From the NCBI RefSeq assembly GCF_046195335.1, contig NZ_CP176093.1: 64,000 bases of DNA; one strand, written 5' to 3'. This DNA is from Methanospirillum lacunae (GTDB lineage: Archaea; Halobacteriota; Methanomicrobia; Methanomicrobiales; Methanospirillaceae). Position numbers and translations under genes: made by a program. The notes beneath the pieces are model-generated. The model saw only the letters and a list, made by a program, of their open reading frames with translations, ran no database searches and was not told where the DNA came from. This document shows, in pieces, positions 9,592-18,139 of the stretch. Position 1 is the first letter of the stretch. The number at the start of each line of letters is the position of its first letter.

Positions 9592-10139
9592 TCGTATCCA
9601 CTCCATCTGCTTGTTATCTCGATCTCAACACCGAGATGATCAATAATCCGGGAGACAACGGCGTCCACCAGATCTTCTATGGTAACCGGTCTGCTGTAAA
9701 AAGGCGGGCTTGCTACCATGATAGTCGCTCCTGCATCATGGGCAGTAAGCATATTGGTGATATGTATCCGGGAGAGCGGATTCTCCCTGAGCAGGAGAAT
9801 ACAAGGTCTGCGTTCCTTCAGGGTGACATCAGCTGCACGCGTCACCAGGTTTGGGGTTATTCCATTTGCCACCGAGGCAAGGGTCTTCATACTACACGGA
9901 ACGATGACCATACCATCATGTCTGAACGATCCACTTGCAATTGGTGCAGCAAGATCATCAAACCGGTGGAGAGTGACAGGAAACCCGGAGAGAGAGACCC
10001 CCTCATGGGCAGCGATCTCTCCTGCCACCGGGCTGACTACAAGATGAACCTCGGCAACCGGTGAGAGATGATGCAAAAGCCGGGATGCATAGATCATGCC
10101 ACTTGCCCCCGACACCCCGATAACAAATTTTCTGGTCAT
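9588..10139 (-). CDS. ubiX: Flavin prenyltransferase UbiX
   Basis: A 183-residue flavoprotein that links a dimethylallyl unit to FMN, producing the prenyl-FMN cofactor of UbiD enzymes. The N-terminal IGVSGASGMIYASRLLHHL is the FMN-binding signature; GSFRHDGMVIVPCSMKTLASVANGI and RRPCILLLRENPLSRIHITNML are classic UbiX segments. Length matches the family. It is the first gene of the UbiX-UbiD-aconitase X unit and overlaps the next start by four bases. A ~440-base gene-free region upstream should hold the promoter. The prenyl donor is normally dimethylallyl phosphate, so the cluster both makes and consumes isoprenoid precursors. Confidence 0.95.
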   Translation of the reverse strand: MTRKFVIGVSGASGMIYASRLLHHLSPVAEVHLVVSPVAGEIAAHEGVSLSGFPVTLHRFDDLAAPIASGSFRHDGMVIVPCSMKTLASVANGITPNLVTRAADVTLKERRPCILLLRENPLSRIHITNMLTAHDAGATIMVASPPFYSRPVTIEDLVDAVVSRIIDHLGVEIEITSRWSGYE

Positions 10140-10381
10140 ATCTGAACCATGCAGCAGCCATTGTCAGAGTTAGTCACCCTAATCCCATGGCAGGTGGCCG
10201 CCCGTACTTATCGTTTAGTACCAATGCATGAAATACGCACCTGAAATATAGAAGTTCTTATTATCAATGAAAATGAGGCATAGAAAAAAATCGGGAATTT
10301 TTTATAATCGCATCTCACATTCCACGCATTAATAGAATCACCAGAACCCTTCATGAGTCGCGCATATCCTGCGCACCAGGG

Positions 10382-10408
10382 GGGGTTAGGGAAATAAACC
10401 CCATTTCC
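10382..10408 (+). promoter_or_regulatory. Overlapping alternative hairpins
   Basis: GGGGTT (10382-10387) pairs with AACCCC (10397-10402), while GGAAAT (10390-10395) pairs with ATTTCC (10403-10408). The two stems cannot form together. Whether this stretch is transcribed is unknown; the better TATA-like element lies downstream of it. Confidence 0.3.
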
Positions 10409-10554
10409 GATTTATCGCCTTAATAATATTCACAAGATTAAGAATAATTCCATACGAGCGCTAAATTAACATTAAAGCGAGATTCAGGCTTCGATTAGGA
10501 GTGATAGTATTTTATAGAGCTTAGCGTAAAGATTAGCACATATATCTAGTGATC

Positions 10555-10582
10555 AGTCCACCTGGCCATTACCTAGTGGACT
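10555..10582 (+). promoter_or_regulatory. Inverted repeat in the leader of the first surface-protein gene
   Basis: AGTCCAC (10555-10561) is the exact reverse complement of GTGGACT (10576-10582), with a 14-base loop. It ends about ten bases before the GGAGGAG ribosome binding site, so it could be an operator or a translational hairpin. Confidence 0.35.
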
Positions 10583-10600
10583 ATGCGGATGGGAGGAGTA

Positions 10601-13600
10601 ATGATGAAGATTTGGAGATATCTGCCCTATATGACGGTGATTCTTCTCTGTCTCTGCGGGACCGCAGTGATAGCAGAGTTGACACTCACCACCGGAACAC
10701 CGGCCGTACAGTCCGACACGGTTAATCCGGCAGCACAGAGCGATGCCAGTGGCATATCAATTATGGCTGCGGCATCAGATCCTGATGCATACACTCTGAA
10801 GAACACACTAACACTTGGATCTGTTCAGTATATCCTCACGAGAGACCAGTGCGGAGGATCAAAGAAACAGATCACAACCGGCAAGCTGAAACGTGTTCAT
10901 CCAAAGGTCTATGACAATGGGGTCGTGTACGAGGAATGGAATGCGGGATCATCCCAGGTAGGGAAGTATGATTTCAGCACCGGATCATCGGGGATCGTAA
11001 ATCCGTCAAGTCAGCAGCAGACGTACCCTGACGGATCAAACCGAATGATAGCCTATGAACAGGATGCATCCCCTGGCACTTCGATAAAGAATATCTTCGT
11101 GTATGATACTCAGAGTCAGACTTCTTTCCAGGTCTCACCGAGTACATCTAACCAGAATCAGCCTGCAATTTCAGGGAGATATGTCGTCTGGCAGGACTGG
11201 AGTTCAGGGAATGCAGACATTGCTCTTGCAGATCTCAACAGCCGTAAGGTTGATCTGAACAGTGGGAAATACGACGTAAACAGCAACAAGGTAAACCTGA
11301 TCTGTAATGATCTCGGAGATCAGAGCAAGCCCGATATATCAGGAAATTATGTCGTGTGGGAAGACTGGAGAAATGGAAATGCTGATGTCTATATGTATGA
11401 TATCAGTGCCGAAAAGGAATACCAACTGACATCAGACAGTTCAGATCAGAAGAATCCAAAGATCAGCGGAAATATTGTTGTCTGGGAAGATACCCGCAAT
11501 GGCGGATCCGATATCTACGGAATGGATCTGAGAAATCTGCATGAAGTCCGCCTTTCAGGTACAGGAAATGCATATAGTCCGGATGTTTCAGGTGTTCTCG
11601 TTGCCTGGGAGGATCGCTCAGGAAGTAACGCAGATATCATGCTCCTCGACCTGATCACCGGAAGAATATACAACCTCGGCAACGATCAGTTTGATCAGAA
11701 AGCACCATCCATATACGGGGATTACGTTGCCTGGGAAGATTACAGTTCAGGCAACCCGAACATTTACGTCATGCAACTGAGTGGCTCGGGAATCAGTACA
11801 GGAACCGGACGGACACCCAGTGGAAATTACTACTTTTACGGTGCTGCTTATCGTGCAGGAAATCCGATACCCCTTGGATCGACAATTACTGCAATGGTTG
11901 ATGGTGAAAGTACTGCCAGATCCAGTTTCACCCTTGACAAGGATGGGGCATATGGATCAAAGGACGGAAAATACTTTAATATCCCGATTTACTCCGACGA
12001 TGTAGGAAAGAAACTCACGTTTTACGTTGATGGAGCACCCGCTGATAACTCCATCGTAATAACGACAGCCGGGGGAACCCAGATGCTGGATCTAAACGTT
12101 TCTGGTACTACCAGTATCATATCCAGCCCTGTTCAGGGAACACAGACTGGTAAGTACCAATTTTATGGGGCCATAACCAACGCAGGAACTGCGATCCCCG
12201 TTGGATCAACAATCACGGCTATGGTTGAGGGGTCAACTGATGTCCGTGGCAGTTTCACCGTTGACAAAGACGGAGCATACGGGGCACAGGGCAGCAAATA
12301 CTTTGATGTTCCGGTTTACTCAGGTGATGTTGGAAAGAAACTCACATTCTACGTAGACGGTGTACCGATCGATCAGACGCTGGTAATTGGAAAAGATGGG
12401 GGAATCCAGTCACTGGATCTGAGTTCATCGTATGGTTCGAGAGTGAACAGTTACCAGTTTTCAGGTAATGCAAAGTTGAACTCACAGAATGCTCCAAGTG
12501 GAACTACCCTGTATGCATTGATTGACGGAAGAGTCAGAGGGCAAGCTTCAGTGTATACAACAGGCCAGTACTCAGGGCTTAATGTCCCTGTCTACTCACC
12601 CGATGTAGGGAAGTATATCACATTCGCTGCAACATACAACGGAATTACCTACTCCTCAGGCCAGCAGGTTCAGGTCAGTTCACGTAGTAGTGGAGGAGTG
12701 GGCCTGATGTCAGTCGGAACTGTATCTGCAGAGTCGGTGATATCACAGAATCTTGATCTCTCGTTTACATCATCCTCATCCACCCTGAATCAGTATGTTC
12801 TGAGTGGAACTGCCTTAATCGGGAACCAATATGCCTCGAGCGGAACAATCATCACTGCTCTTGTGGGCAACGTTGGCAGAGCACAGACAACTGTAAGTTC
12901 ACCGGGTCAGTATTCAGGCCTAACCGTCCCAATATACTCATCAGATGCAGGTCAGTACATGACCTTCACGGCATCATACAATGGGGCCACGTATACAACA
13001 TCCCAGCAGTACCTGGTCGGAAGTACTGGGACAAGCACAGGCACAAACACCGGAACTGGAGGCGTTAGCCTCATGTCTCTTGGATCCACCGGCGGGGTAT
13101 CAGCAGAAGGAACAATAACCCAGCGCCTGGATCTGACATTCAGTTCCTCTTCCTCTCCATCCCAATCCAAGTACTGCTTCTATGGTATGGCTACCATTGG
13201 AGGTTCCCCTCTTGATAACGGACGGATCATCTATGCTGTTGTCGACGGCCAGGCACGTGGCCAGATAACAGTAAGCTCTGCCGGGCAGTATGGTTCTGCA
13301 AACGGTCCGTACCTTGAGGTTCCAATCTACCAGGGTGATGTAGGTAAGAAGATCAGTTTCCAGACCGATACAGGATCTGAAGCAGACCAGACACAGTTAA
13401 TTGTGAACGGTCTCATTCTGCCAAAAAATCTAAATTTCTCAACTCAACCAGTTGGTTACGTTGAGTTTACAGCAACTCCGGTACAGGGAAGCGCTCCACT
13501 TTCAGTAAAATTCCTTGACAAATCAACAGGGAATCCAAAATCACACTACTGGGACTTTGGCGACGGGACAACATCCACTGACTCCAATCCTGTTCATGTC

Positions 13601-14221
13601 TACCAGCATGATGGACTGTACTCTGTTGGTGAGGTGGTCGGATACTGGAATGGACAGTCCAAGACAGCAGTCAAGCAGAATTATATCGCAGTCGGGGCAG
13701 TCACTCCTCCAAGTGCACAGATCGGACTGAACCCGGGATGGAACTTTATATCCACCCCGAAGATGCTTGTTGACGGAATGAACAGTGCAAAAGGAGTATT
13801 CGGAAGAATAGACGTAGGTGGACACAGTATCTTCAGTTACAACCCACGTGCAAAAACCTGGAGCACAGTAACTGCCGATATGACCATCAAGCCGCTTGAT
13901 GCGTTCTGGATCTATTCAACCAAGAAGGATGCACTAAACCTATACTTTGCTGATGATGCACTGCAGATTCCGCAGACTAAAAAACTGGTCAAAGGATGGA
14001 ACACCTTTGGTGTTACTAACCTCAACACAATATCAGCATACAACACCCTTCTGTCGATCAGGGATAAGTGGGTATATGTTATCGGATATGACTCTGCATC
14101 CCAGAGATTCCAGAATACGATTATGAATGTCCCAGACAGTTCCCAGGGATCACTCTATCCGGGATATGGATACTGGATCTACATGAGTGATGATGGAGAT
14201 CTGGCTGCAGCAGGTATCTGA
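10601..14221 (+). CDS. Giant secreted surface protein: beta-propeller, FYG beta repeats, PKD, shared C-terminal domain
   Basis: A ~1206-residue extracellular protein, probably part of the cell surface or sheath layer. A signal peptide opens it (KIWRYLPYMTVILLCLCGTAVIA). Residues ~50-400 hold a TolB-like beta-propeller with repeated phrases such as YVVWEDWRNGNADVYMYD. Residues ~408-950 contain five ~100-residue repeats starting F/Y-Y-G and carrying DVGKKLTFYVDG or a variant. One PKD domain follows (~952-1036, WDFGDGTTS), then the ~164-residue domain shared with the next two genes (PGWNFISTPK...GYWIYMS). The GGAGGAG at 10592-10598 favours ATG at 10601 or 10604 over the ATG at 10583. It is followed after 29 bases by its closest paralogue. 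No PGF-type anchor or C-terminal membrane helix is visible. Confidence 0.85.
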   Translation: MMKIWRYLPYMTVILLCLCGTAVIAELTLTTGTPAVQSDTVNPAAQSDASGISIMAAASDPDAYTLKNTLTLGSVQYILTRDQCGGSKKQITTGKLKRVHPKVYDNGVVYEEWNAGSSQVGKYDFSTGSSGIVNPSSQQQTYPDGSNRMIAYEQDASPGTSIKNIFVYDTQSQTSFQVSPSTSNQNQPAISGRYVVWQDWSSGNADIALADLNSRKVDLNSGKYDVNSNKVNLICNDLGDQSKPDISGNYVVWEDWRNGNADVYMYDISAEKEYQLTSDSSDQKNPKISGNIVVWEDTRNGGSDIYGMDLRNLHEVRLSGTGNAYSPDVSGVLVAWEDRSGSNADIMLLDLITGRIYNLGNDQFDQKAPSIYGDYVAWEDYSSGNPNIYVMQLSGSGISTGTGRTPSGNYYFYGAAYRAGNPIPLGSTITAMVDGESTARSSFTLDKDGAYGSKDGKYFNIPIYSDDVGKKLTFYVDGAPADNSIVITTAGGTQMLDLNVSGTTSIISSPVQGTQTGKYQFYGAITNAGTAIPVGSTITAMVEGSTDVRGSFTVDKDGAYGAQGSKYFDVPVYSGDVGKKLTFYVDGVPIDQTLVIGKDGGIQSLDLSSSYGSRVNSYQFSGNAKLNSQNAPSGTTLYALIDGRVRGQASVYTTGQYSGLNVPVYSPDVGKYITFAATYNGITYSSGQQVQVSSRSSGGVGLMSVGTVSAESVISQNLDLSFTSSSSTLNQYVLSGTALIGNQYASSGTIITALVGNVGRAQTTVSSPGQYSGLTVPIYSSDAGQYMTFTASYNGATYTTSQQYLVGSTGTSTGTNTGTGGVSLMSLGSTGGVSAEGTITQRLDLTFSSSSSPSQSKYCFYGMATIGGSPLDNGRIIYAVVDGQARGQITVSSAGQYGSANGPYLEVPIYQGDVGKKISFQTDTGSEADQTQLIVNGLILPKNLNFSTQPVGYVEFTATPVQGSAPLSVKFLDKSTGNPKSHYWDFGDGTTSTDSNPVHVYQHDGLYSVGEVVGYWNGQSKTAVKQNYIAVGAVTPPSAQIGLNPGWNFISTPKMLVDGMNSAKGVFGRIDVGGHSIFSYNPRAKTWSTVTADMTIKPLDAFWIYSTKKDALNLYFADDALQIPQTKKLVKGWNTFGVTNLNTISAYNTLLSIRDKWVYVIGYDSASQRFQNTIMNVPDSSQGSLYPGYGYWIYMSDDGDLAAAGI
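13727..14218 (+). other. Shared C-terminal domain, copy 1
   Basis: About 164 residues found at the end of all three giant surface proteins here (other copies at 17416-17907 and 21693-22189). Constant features are PGWNFxSxPK, G-H-S-I/V-F-x-Y, IKPLDAFWIYS, L-Q-I-P-Q-T, KxGWNxxGxT, DKWV and a terminal GYGYWxYMSxDGxLAA. Two GWN phrases suggest an internal duplication. A role in attachment or assembly is inference from its constant terminal position. Confidence 0.7.
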
Positions 14222-14250
14222 ACACCTGTTTCATTTTTCTGTAAAACGGG

Positions 14251-17200
14251 ATGAAAACCATGAAAGTTTTGACAGGTTTTATAGCATTTTTTGCTCTGCT
14301 AATACTCTGTGGACCGGTACTGGCAGCAGAGTTTGAACCGGTTGCAACCTTCAGCATTCAGGAAGCTGCCACACAGGTTCCGGGAGCTGAAGAACAACTG
14401 ACGTTTGATTCGATATTTGACTGGGAACCCAGGCTCGATGAGCGATATCTCACATGGGTCAGTTATAGTGCTGGTCAGGGAAAAGTCTGGTATTATGATA
14501 CAAAAGATGGCAAACGTGAGACAGTATCAAACGTTGCCTGCGACCAGAATGATCCAGATATTTCAGACGGAAAGATCGTTTGGGATGATACCCGCAGCGG
14601 TAACTCTGACATCTATTCTTATGATATTTCTTCAGGTAAGGAAGAAGCAGTATATTCCTCAACAAGCAACAAGTTCCGCCCAGCAATATCAAACGGACTC
14701 GTAGCATTTGAAGACTATAATGGTCATGATAACCGGGATATCGGGTTTATTAAAGCAGGTTCAACAGGAAAACCGGTCTATATCGACCAGAACCAGATGG
14801 ACAAGGCGAACCCCGATGTTGATGGTGACTGGATTGTCTACCAGCAGCTTGACGATGGAAAGGAAGACTGGAATATCTATGCCTACAATGTCAAGACCGA
14901 GCAACTTGTTCAGGTAACCCGGGATCCTGCAACCCAACAGAAACCACGGATATCCGGAGACCTTGTTGTCTGGGAAGACAATAGGAGCGGTAAATGGGAT
15001 ATCTTCATGTACAATCTCAAGAAGGATCTCACGACCGCAATCACCTACGATGATGTGGATGACCATGATCCATCTGTATCAGGAAGCAATGTAGTCTGGT
15101 CACGGGTTGAGCAGAACGGGACCAGTCACATATACATGGTCAACCTGCAGATACCGGCCACCTATGTGGTGAGCCCGGGTCCGGGGAACCAGATCAAGCC
15201 TGATATCTGTGTTGACAAGGTTGCCTGGCAGGATGACAGACTTGGAAACTGGGATGTTTTCCTGTACACATTAAAACCGAACACACCGTTTAGATCATAT
15301 GAGTTTTACGGACCAGTCACCATCAACTACCTCCCGGCTCCTGTAGGAACAGAGATTCTGGCAAAGGTGAATGGTAAAACAAAGGGTTCCATCACAGTCT
15401 CTAAAGAAGGATATTACGGCGGTCAGGATAGTTATAGTGGAAAGTTAACTGTAAACATCGAACAGGCAGATATCGGGAAGACTATTACATTCTGGGCTGA
15501 TGGAGTTCAGGGAACACCCACTATTCCAATAAATGCAGGTGGCACTACTCAGGAACTGACTCTTAACTTTGCCAATGCAAAACCCCAGGCAGACCTCTGT
15601 TTCTATGGCTCTGTCTTTGTTGATGGTCAGGCAGCAGAAAAAGGGACAACAATAACTGCCAGGATCGACGATGTCATCAGGGGAGAGATTACAACAACCC
15701 AGTACGGTATGTATGGCGGTGCCGGGGACCAGGATCCTGCACTAAAGATCCCAATCACAGAGAATGATCTCGGCAAACACGTATCATTCTGGCAGGGAGA
15801 TTACAAGTCTGCAGAGACCTTCCAGATCACGAGTGGCGGAAGATTCAAACAGGATCTGAGTTTCACAAAGGCAAACCCACTCTCACCGTATGAATTTTAC
15901 GGATATGTTCAGTTTGACGGGAAATCAGCTCCCGCAGGGACACCTATTGAGGCCAGAATCGATTCAGTTCCGGTTACCACCTATGTCACAAGGTACGCAG
16001 GTTCATACGGAGGACCGGGCGAGACTCCAGAGGATGCCCGTCTCATAGTTCCGATCAAAGAGGCTGATGTTGGAAAAACCATCTCATTTTGGACCGGAAC
16101 ACAGCGGGCACCTGAAACACAGGTGATTGCACGATCCGGTGAGAGGATTGTGAGAAAGGATCTCGACTTCTCCTCGGCACCATCCGGAATAATTGCAGAC
16201 TTTTCTGCTAACCCGACATCAGGAGCAGCTCCGCTGACAGTGAAGTTCACAGATCTTTCAGCTGGAAATCCGACTATGTGGATATGGGACTTTGGAGACG
16301 GACCAATTCCAATGGATGCAAATGATTCAAATGTGTCATGTGCAAGTGGAAACTGTAACACCATAGCAAACCCAACCCACACATACCGGGCTTCCGGTAC
16401 TTACACCGTAACCCTCACGGCAAGCAACCGGCAGAGTTCAGATACCAAGGTAAAGACAGGATTCATCACCGTAGGAACCACACCGTCCTTTAAGGCTGAC
16501 TTCACTGCAAGCCCGACATCAGGACCTGCTCCACTCACAGTCCAGTTCACTGACCTGACAACCGGAAACCCAACCATGTGGAACTGGGACTTCGGGGACG
16601 GGCCTATTCCAATGGATACAAGTGGTGCAAATGTGTCATGTGCCAGCGGAAACTGCAACTCAATTGCAAACCCGAAACACACATATGCCCACGACGGGGT
16701 CTACACAGTAACACTCAGAGCATCTAACCAGTACGGTAATTCAGATACTCAGGTTAAACAAGCCTACATCACGGTAAGCAACACTCCGGTTCCCGGATTT
16801 AAGGCTGACTTCACTGCAAGCCCGACATCAGGACCTGCTCCACTCACAGTCCAGTTCACAGACCTGACAACCGGAAACCCAACCATGTGGAACTGGGACT
16901 TTGGAGACGGGCCTATTCCAATGGATGCAAGTGGTGCAAATGTGTCATGTGCCAGCGGAAACTGCAACTCAATTGCAAACCCGAAACACACATACACCCG
17001 CGACGGGGTCTACACAGTAACACTCAGAGCATCTAACCAGTATGGTAACTCAGATACACAGGTTAAACAGGGTTACATCACAGTAAGTAGTATCCCGGGC
17101 CCTGTGTTCAATGCTGACTTTACTGCAGCTCCAACTTCAGGAGCAGCTCCACTTACTGTTCAATTTACAGACAAGAGTGTGGGTAGCCCAACTATGTGGG

Positions 17201-17910
17201 TTTGGAACTTTGGAGACGGGCCAATCCCGATGGATGCAAGTGGTACGAATGTATCCTGTGCCAGTGGAAACTGCAACTCTATAGCAAACCCAAGACACAC
17301 ATACACTAAAAACGGAGCTTACACAGTCACCCTGACTGCAAGTAATGCCCAGAATTCTGATACTGAGACAAAAGTTAACTACATTAATGTGCAGAATATT
17401 CCAACCTCTGATTCAATTCCAATATCAGCTGGCTGGAACTTCATTTCAGTGCCGAAGAAACTTGTTGCAGGAAAGGATACAGCAGCAATATTCGGACATA
17501 TAGAAGTTGACGGGCACAGCATATTCCAGTATGACTCAGTCCGGGGACAGTGGCTGACCCTGAACCAGTCAAACCAGATCAAGCCTCTTGAGGCAGTCTG
17601 GCTCTATTCCAAGAAGGCTGATTCTGTGCCACTCTCCTTTGATTCTGATCCTCTTCAGATACCACAGACTCGTGAATTGAAGAGAGGATGGAATGCTGTT
17701 GGATTTACCGGATTTGAACCCCTTGAGGCAAAGTTCACCCTTCTTTCAGTCCAGGACAAATGGGTTAACTGCCTTGGATTTGACCGGGTCCTTCAGAAGT
17801 ATAATGAGATGATCATTAAGGGACGCAACGATGATACCAAACTCAACCCATACAATGGGTACTGGCTGTTTATGTCTGAAGATGGTGTCCTCGCTGCCAT
17901 CTCTGCATAA
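14251..17910 (+). CDS. Giant secreted surface protein: beta-propeller, FYG beta repeats, four PKD domains, shared C-terminal domain
   Basis: A 1219-residue paralogue of the preceding gene. The signal peptide is MKTMKVLTGFIAFFALLI followed by GPVLAAE. Residues ~50-345 form a beta-propeller (KIVWDDTRSGNSDIYSYD, LVVWEDNRSGKWDIFMYN). Three FYG-type beta repeats occupy ~349-645 (YEFYGPVTINY, CFYGSVFVDG, YEFYGYVQFDG). Four PKD domains span ~649-1050; each has WDFGDGPIPMD (WNFGDG in the last) followed by a Cys-containing insertion (NVSCASGNCN) before the HTY strand. The shared C-terminal domain ends it (~1056-1219). Domains PKD2 and PKD3 are nearly identical at DNA level with a 309-bp period. It lies 29 bases after its paralogue and is probably co-transcribed. 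Calcium binding and protein-protein adhesion are usual for such modules but not shown here. Confidence 0.85.
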   Translation: MKTMKVLTGFIAFFALLILCGPVLAAEFEPVATFSIQEAATQVPGAEEQLTFDSIFDWEPRLDERYLTWVSYSAGQGKVWYYDTKDGKRETVSNVACDQNDPDISDGKIVWDDTRSGNSDIYSYDISSGKEEAVYSSTSNKFRPAISNGLVAFEDYNGHDNRDIGFIKAGSTGKPVYIDQNQMDKANPDVDGDWIVYQQLDDGKEDWNIYAYNVKTEQLVQVTRDPATQQKPRISGDLVVWEDNRSGKWDIFMYNLKKDLTTAITYDDVDDHDPSVSGSNVVWSRVEQNGTSHIYMVNLQIPATYVVSPGPGNQIKPDICVDKVAWQDDRLGNWDVFLYTLKPNTPFRSYEFYGPVTINYLPAPVGTEILAKVNGKTKGSITVSKEGYYGGQDSYSGKLTVNIEQADIGKTITFWADGVQGTPTIPINAGGTTQELTLNFANAKPQADLCFYGSVFVDGQAAEKGTTITARIDDVIRGEITTTQYGMYGGAGDQDPALKIPITENDLGKHVSFWQGDYKSAETFQITSGGRFKQDLSFTKANPLSPYEFYGYVQFDGKSAPAGTPIEARIDSVPVTTYVTRYAGSYGGPGETPEDARLIVPIKEADVGKTISFWTGTQRAPETQVIARSGERIVRKDLDFSSAPSGIIADFSANPTSGAAPLTVKFTDLSAGNPTMWIWDFGDGPIPMDANDSNVSCASGNCNTIANPTHTYRASGTYTVTLTASNRQSSDTKVKTGFITVGTTPSFKADFTASPTSGPAPLTVQFTDLTTGNPTMWNWDFGDGPIPMDTSGANVSCASGNCNSIANPKHTYAHDGVYTVTLRASNQYGNSDTQVKQAYITVSNTPVPGFKADFTASPTSGPAPLTVQFTDLTTGNPTMWNWDFGDGPIPMDASGANVSCASGNCNSIANPKHTYTRDGVYTVTLRASNQYGNSDTQVKQGYITVSSIPGPVFNADFTAAPTSGAAPLTVQFTDKSVGSPTMWVWNFGDGPIPMDASGTNVSCASGNCNSIANPRHTYTKNGAYTVTLTASNAQNSDTETKVNYINVQNIPTSDSIPISAGWNFISVPKKLVAGKDTAAIFGHIEVDGHSIFQYDSVRGQWLTLNQSNQIKPLEAVWLYSKKADSVPLSFDSDPLQIPQTRELKRGWNAVGFTGFEPLEAKFTLLSVQDKWVNCLGFDRVLQKYNEMIIKGRNDDTKLNPYNGYWLFMSEDGVLAAISA
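16489..17106 (+). repeat. Two 309-bp tandem PKD repeats
   Basis: Units start at 16489 and 16798 with the same phrase (tttaaggctgacttcactgc). They differ at few positions. A third, more diverged unit begins at 17107 with the same spacing. They encode PKD domains 2-4 of the second surface protein. Confidence 0.85.
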
Positions 17911-17920
17911 TTTTTGTTTT
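17911..17920 (+). terminator. Oligo-T tract after the second surface-protein gene
   Basis: The stop codon is followed at once by tttttgtttt, typical of archaeal oligo-T termination. The next gene has its own ~200-base leader region. Confidence 0.4.
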
Positions 17921-18139
17921 ACAGTACAATTGTCATGGTCTGAACCAGAGACCTGACACGAAAACAAGGTTTATGCATCATCGGGTCAGGAAGTATTTCA
18001 AGCCGTTAAAAGGCCCTAACCGTCTGAAGAGGGGTAAGGGATTATTATCGAATGGATACTATTAAGTTCCTGAGAGATGAGGTAGGAGTTACGTGGGTGT
18101 TTGAGTGACACCCGTCGGATTGTCTGGTGGTGGGATAGA

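Larger units (their letters stand above)
10140..10600. other. Intergenic region with promoters and hairpins
   Basis: About 460 bases without a credible gene, between divergent ubiX and the first giant surface protein. It is AT-rich. TATA-like stretches occur at 10299-10308 (tttttataat) and 10508-10516 (tattttatag); the second is placed to serve the surface-protein gene with a ~70-base leader. Two mutually exclusive short hairpins overlap at 10382-10408, and a 7-bp inverted repeat occupies 10555-10582 just before the ribosome binding site. I see no tRNA, small gene or repeat family here. Confidence 0.5.
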
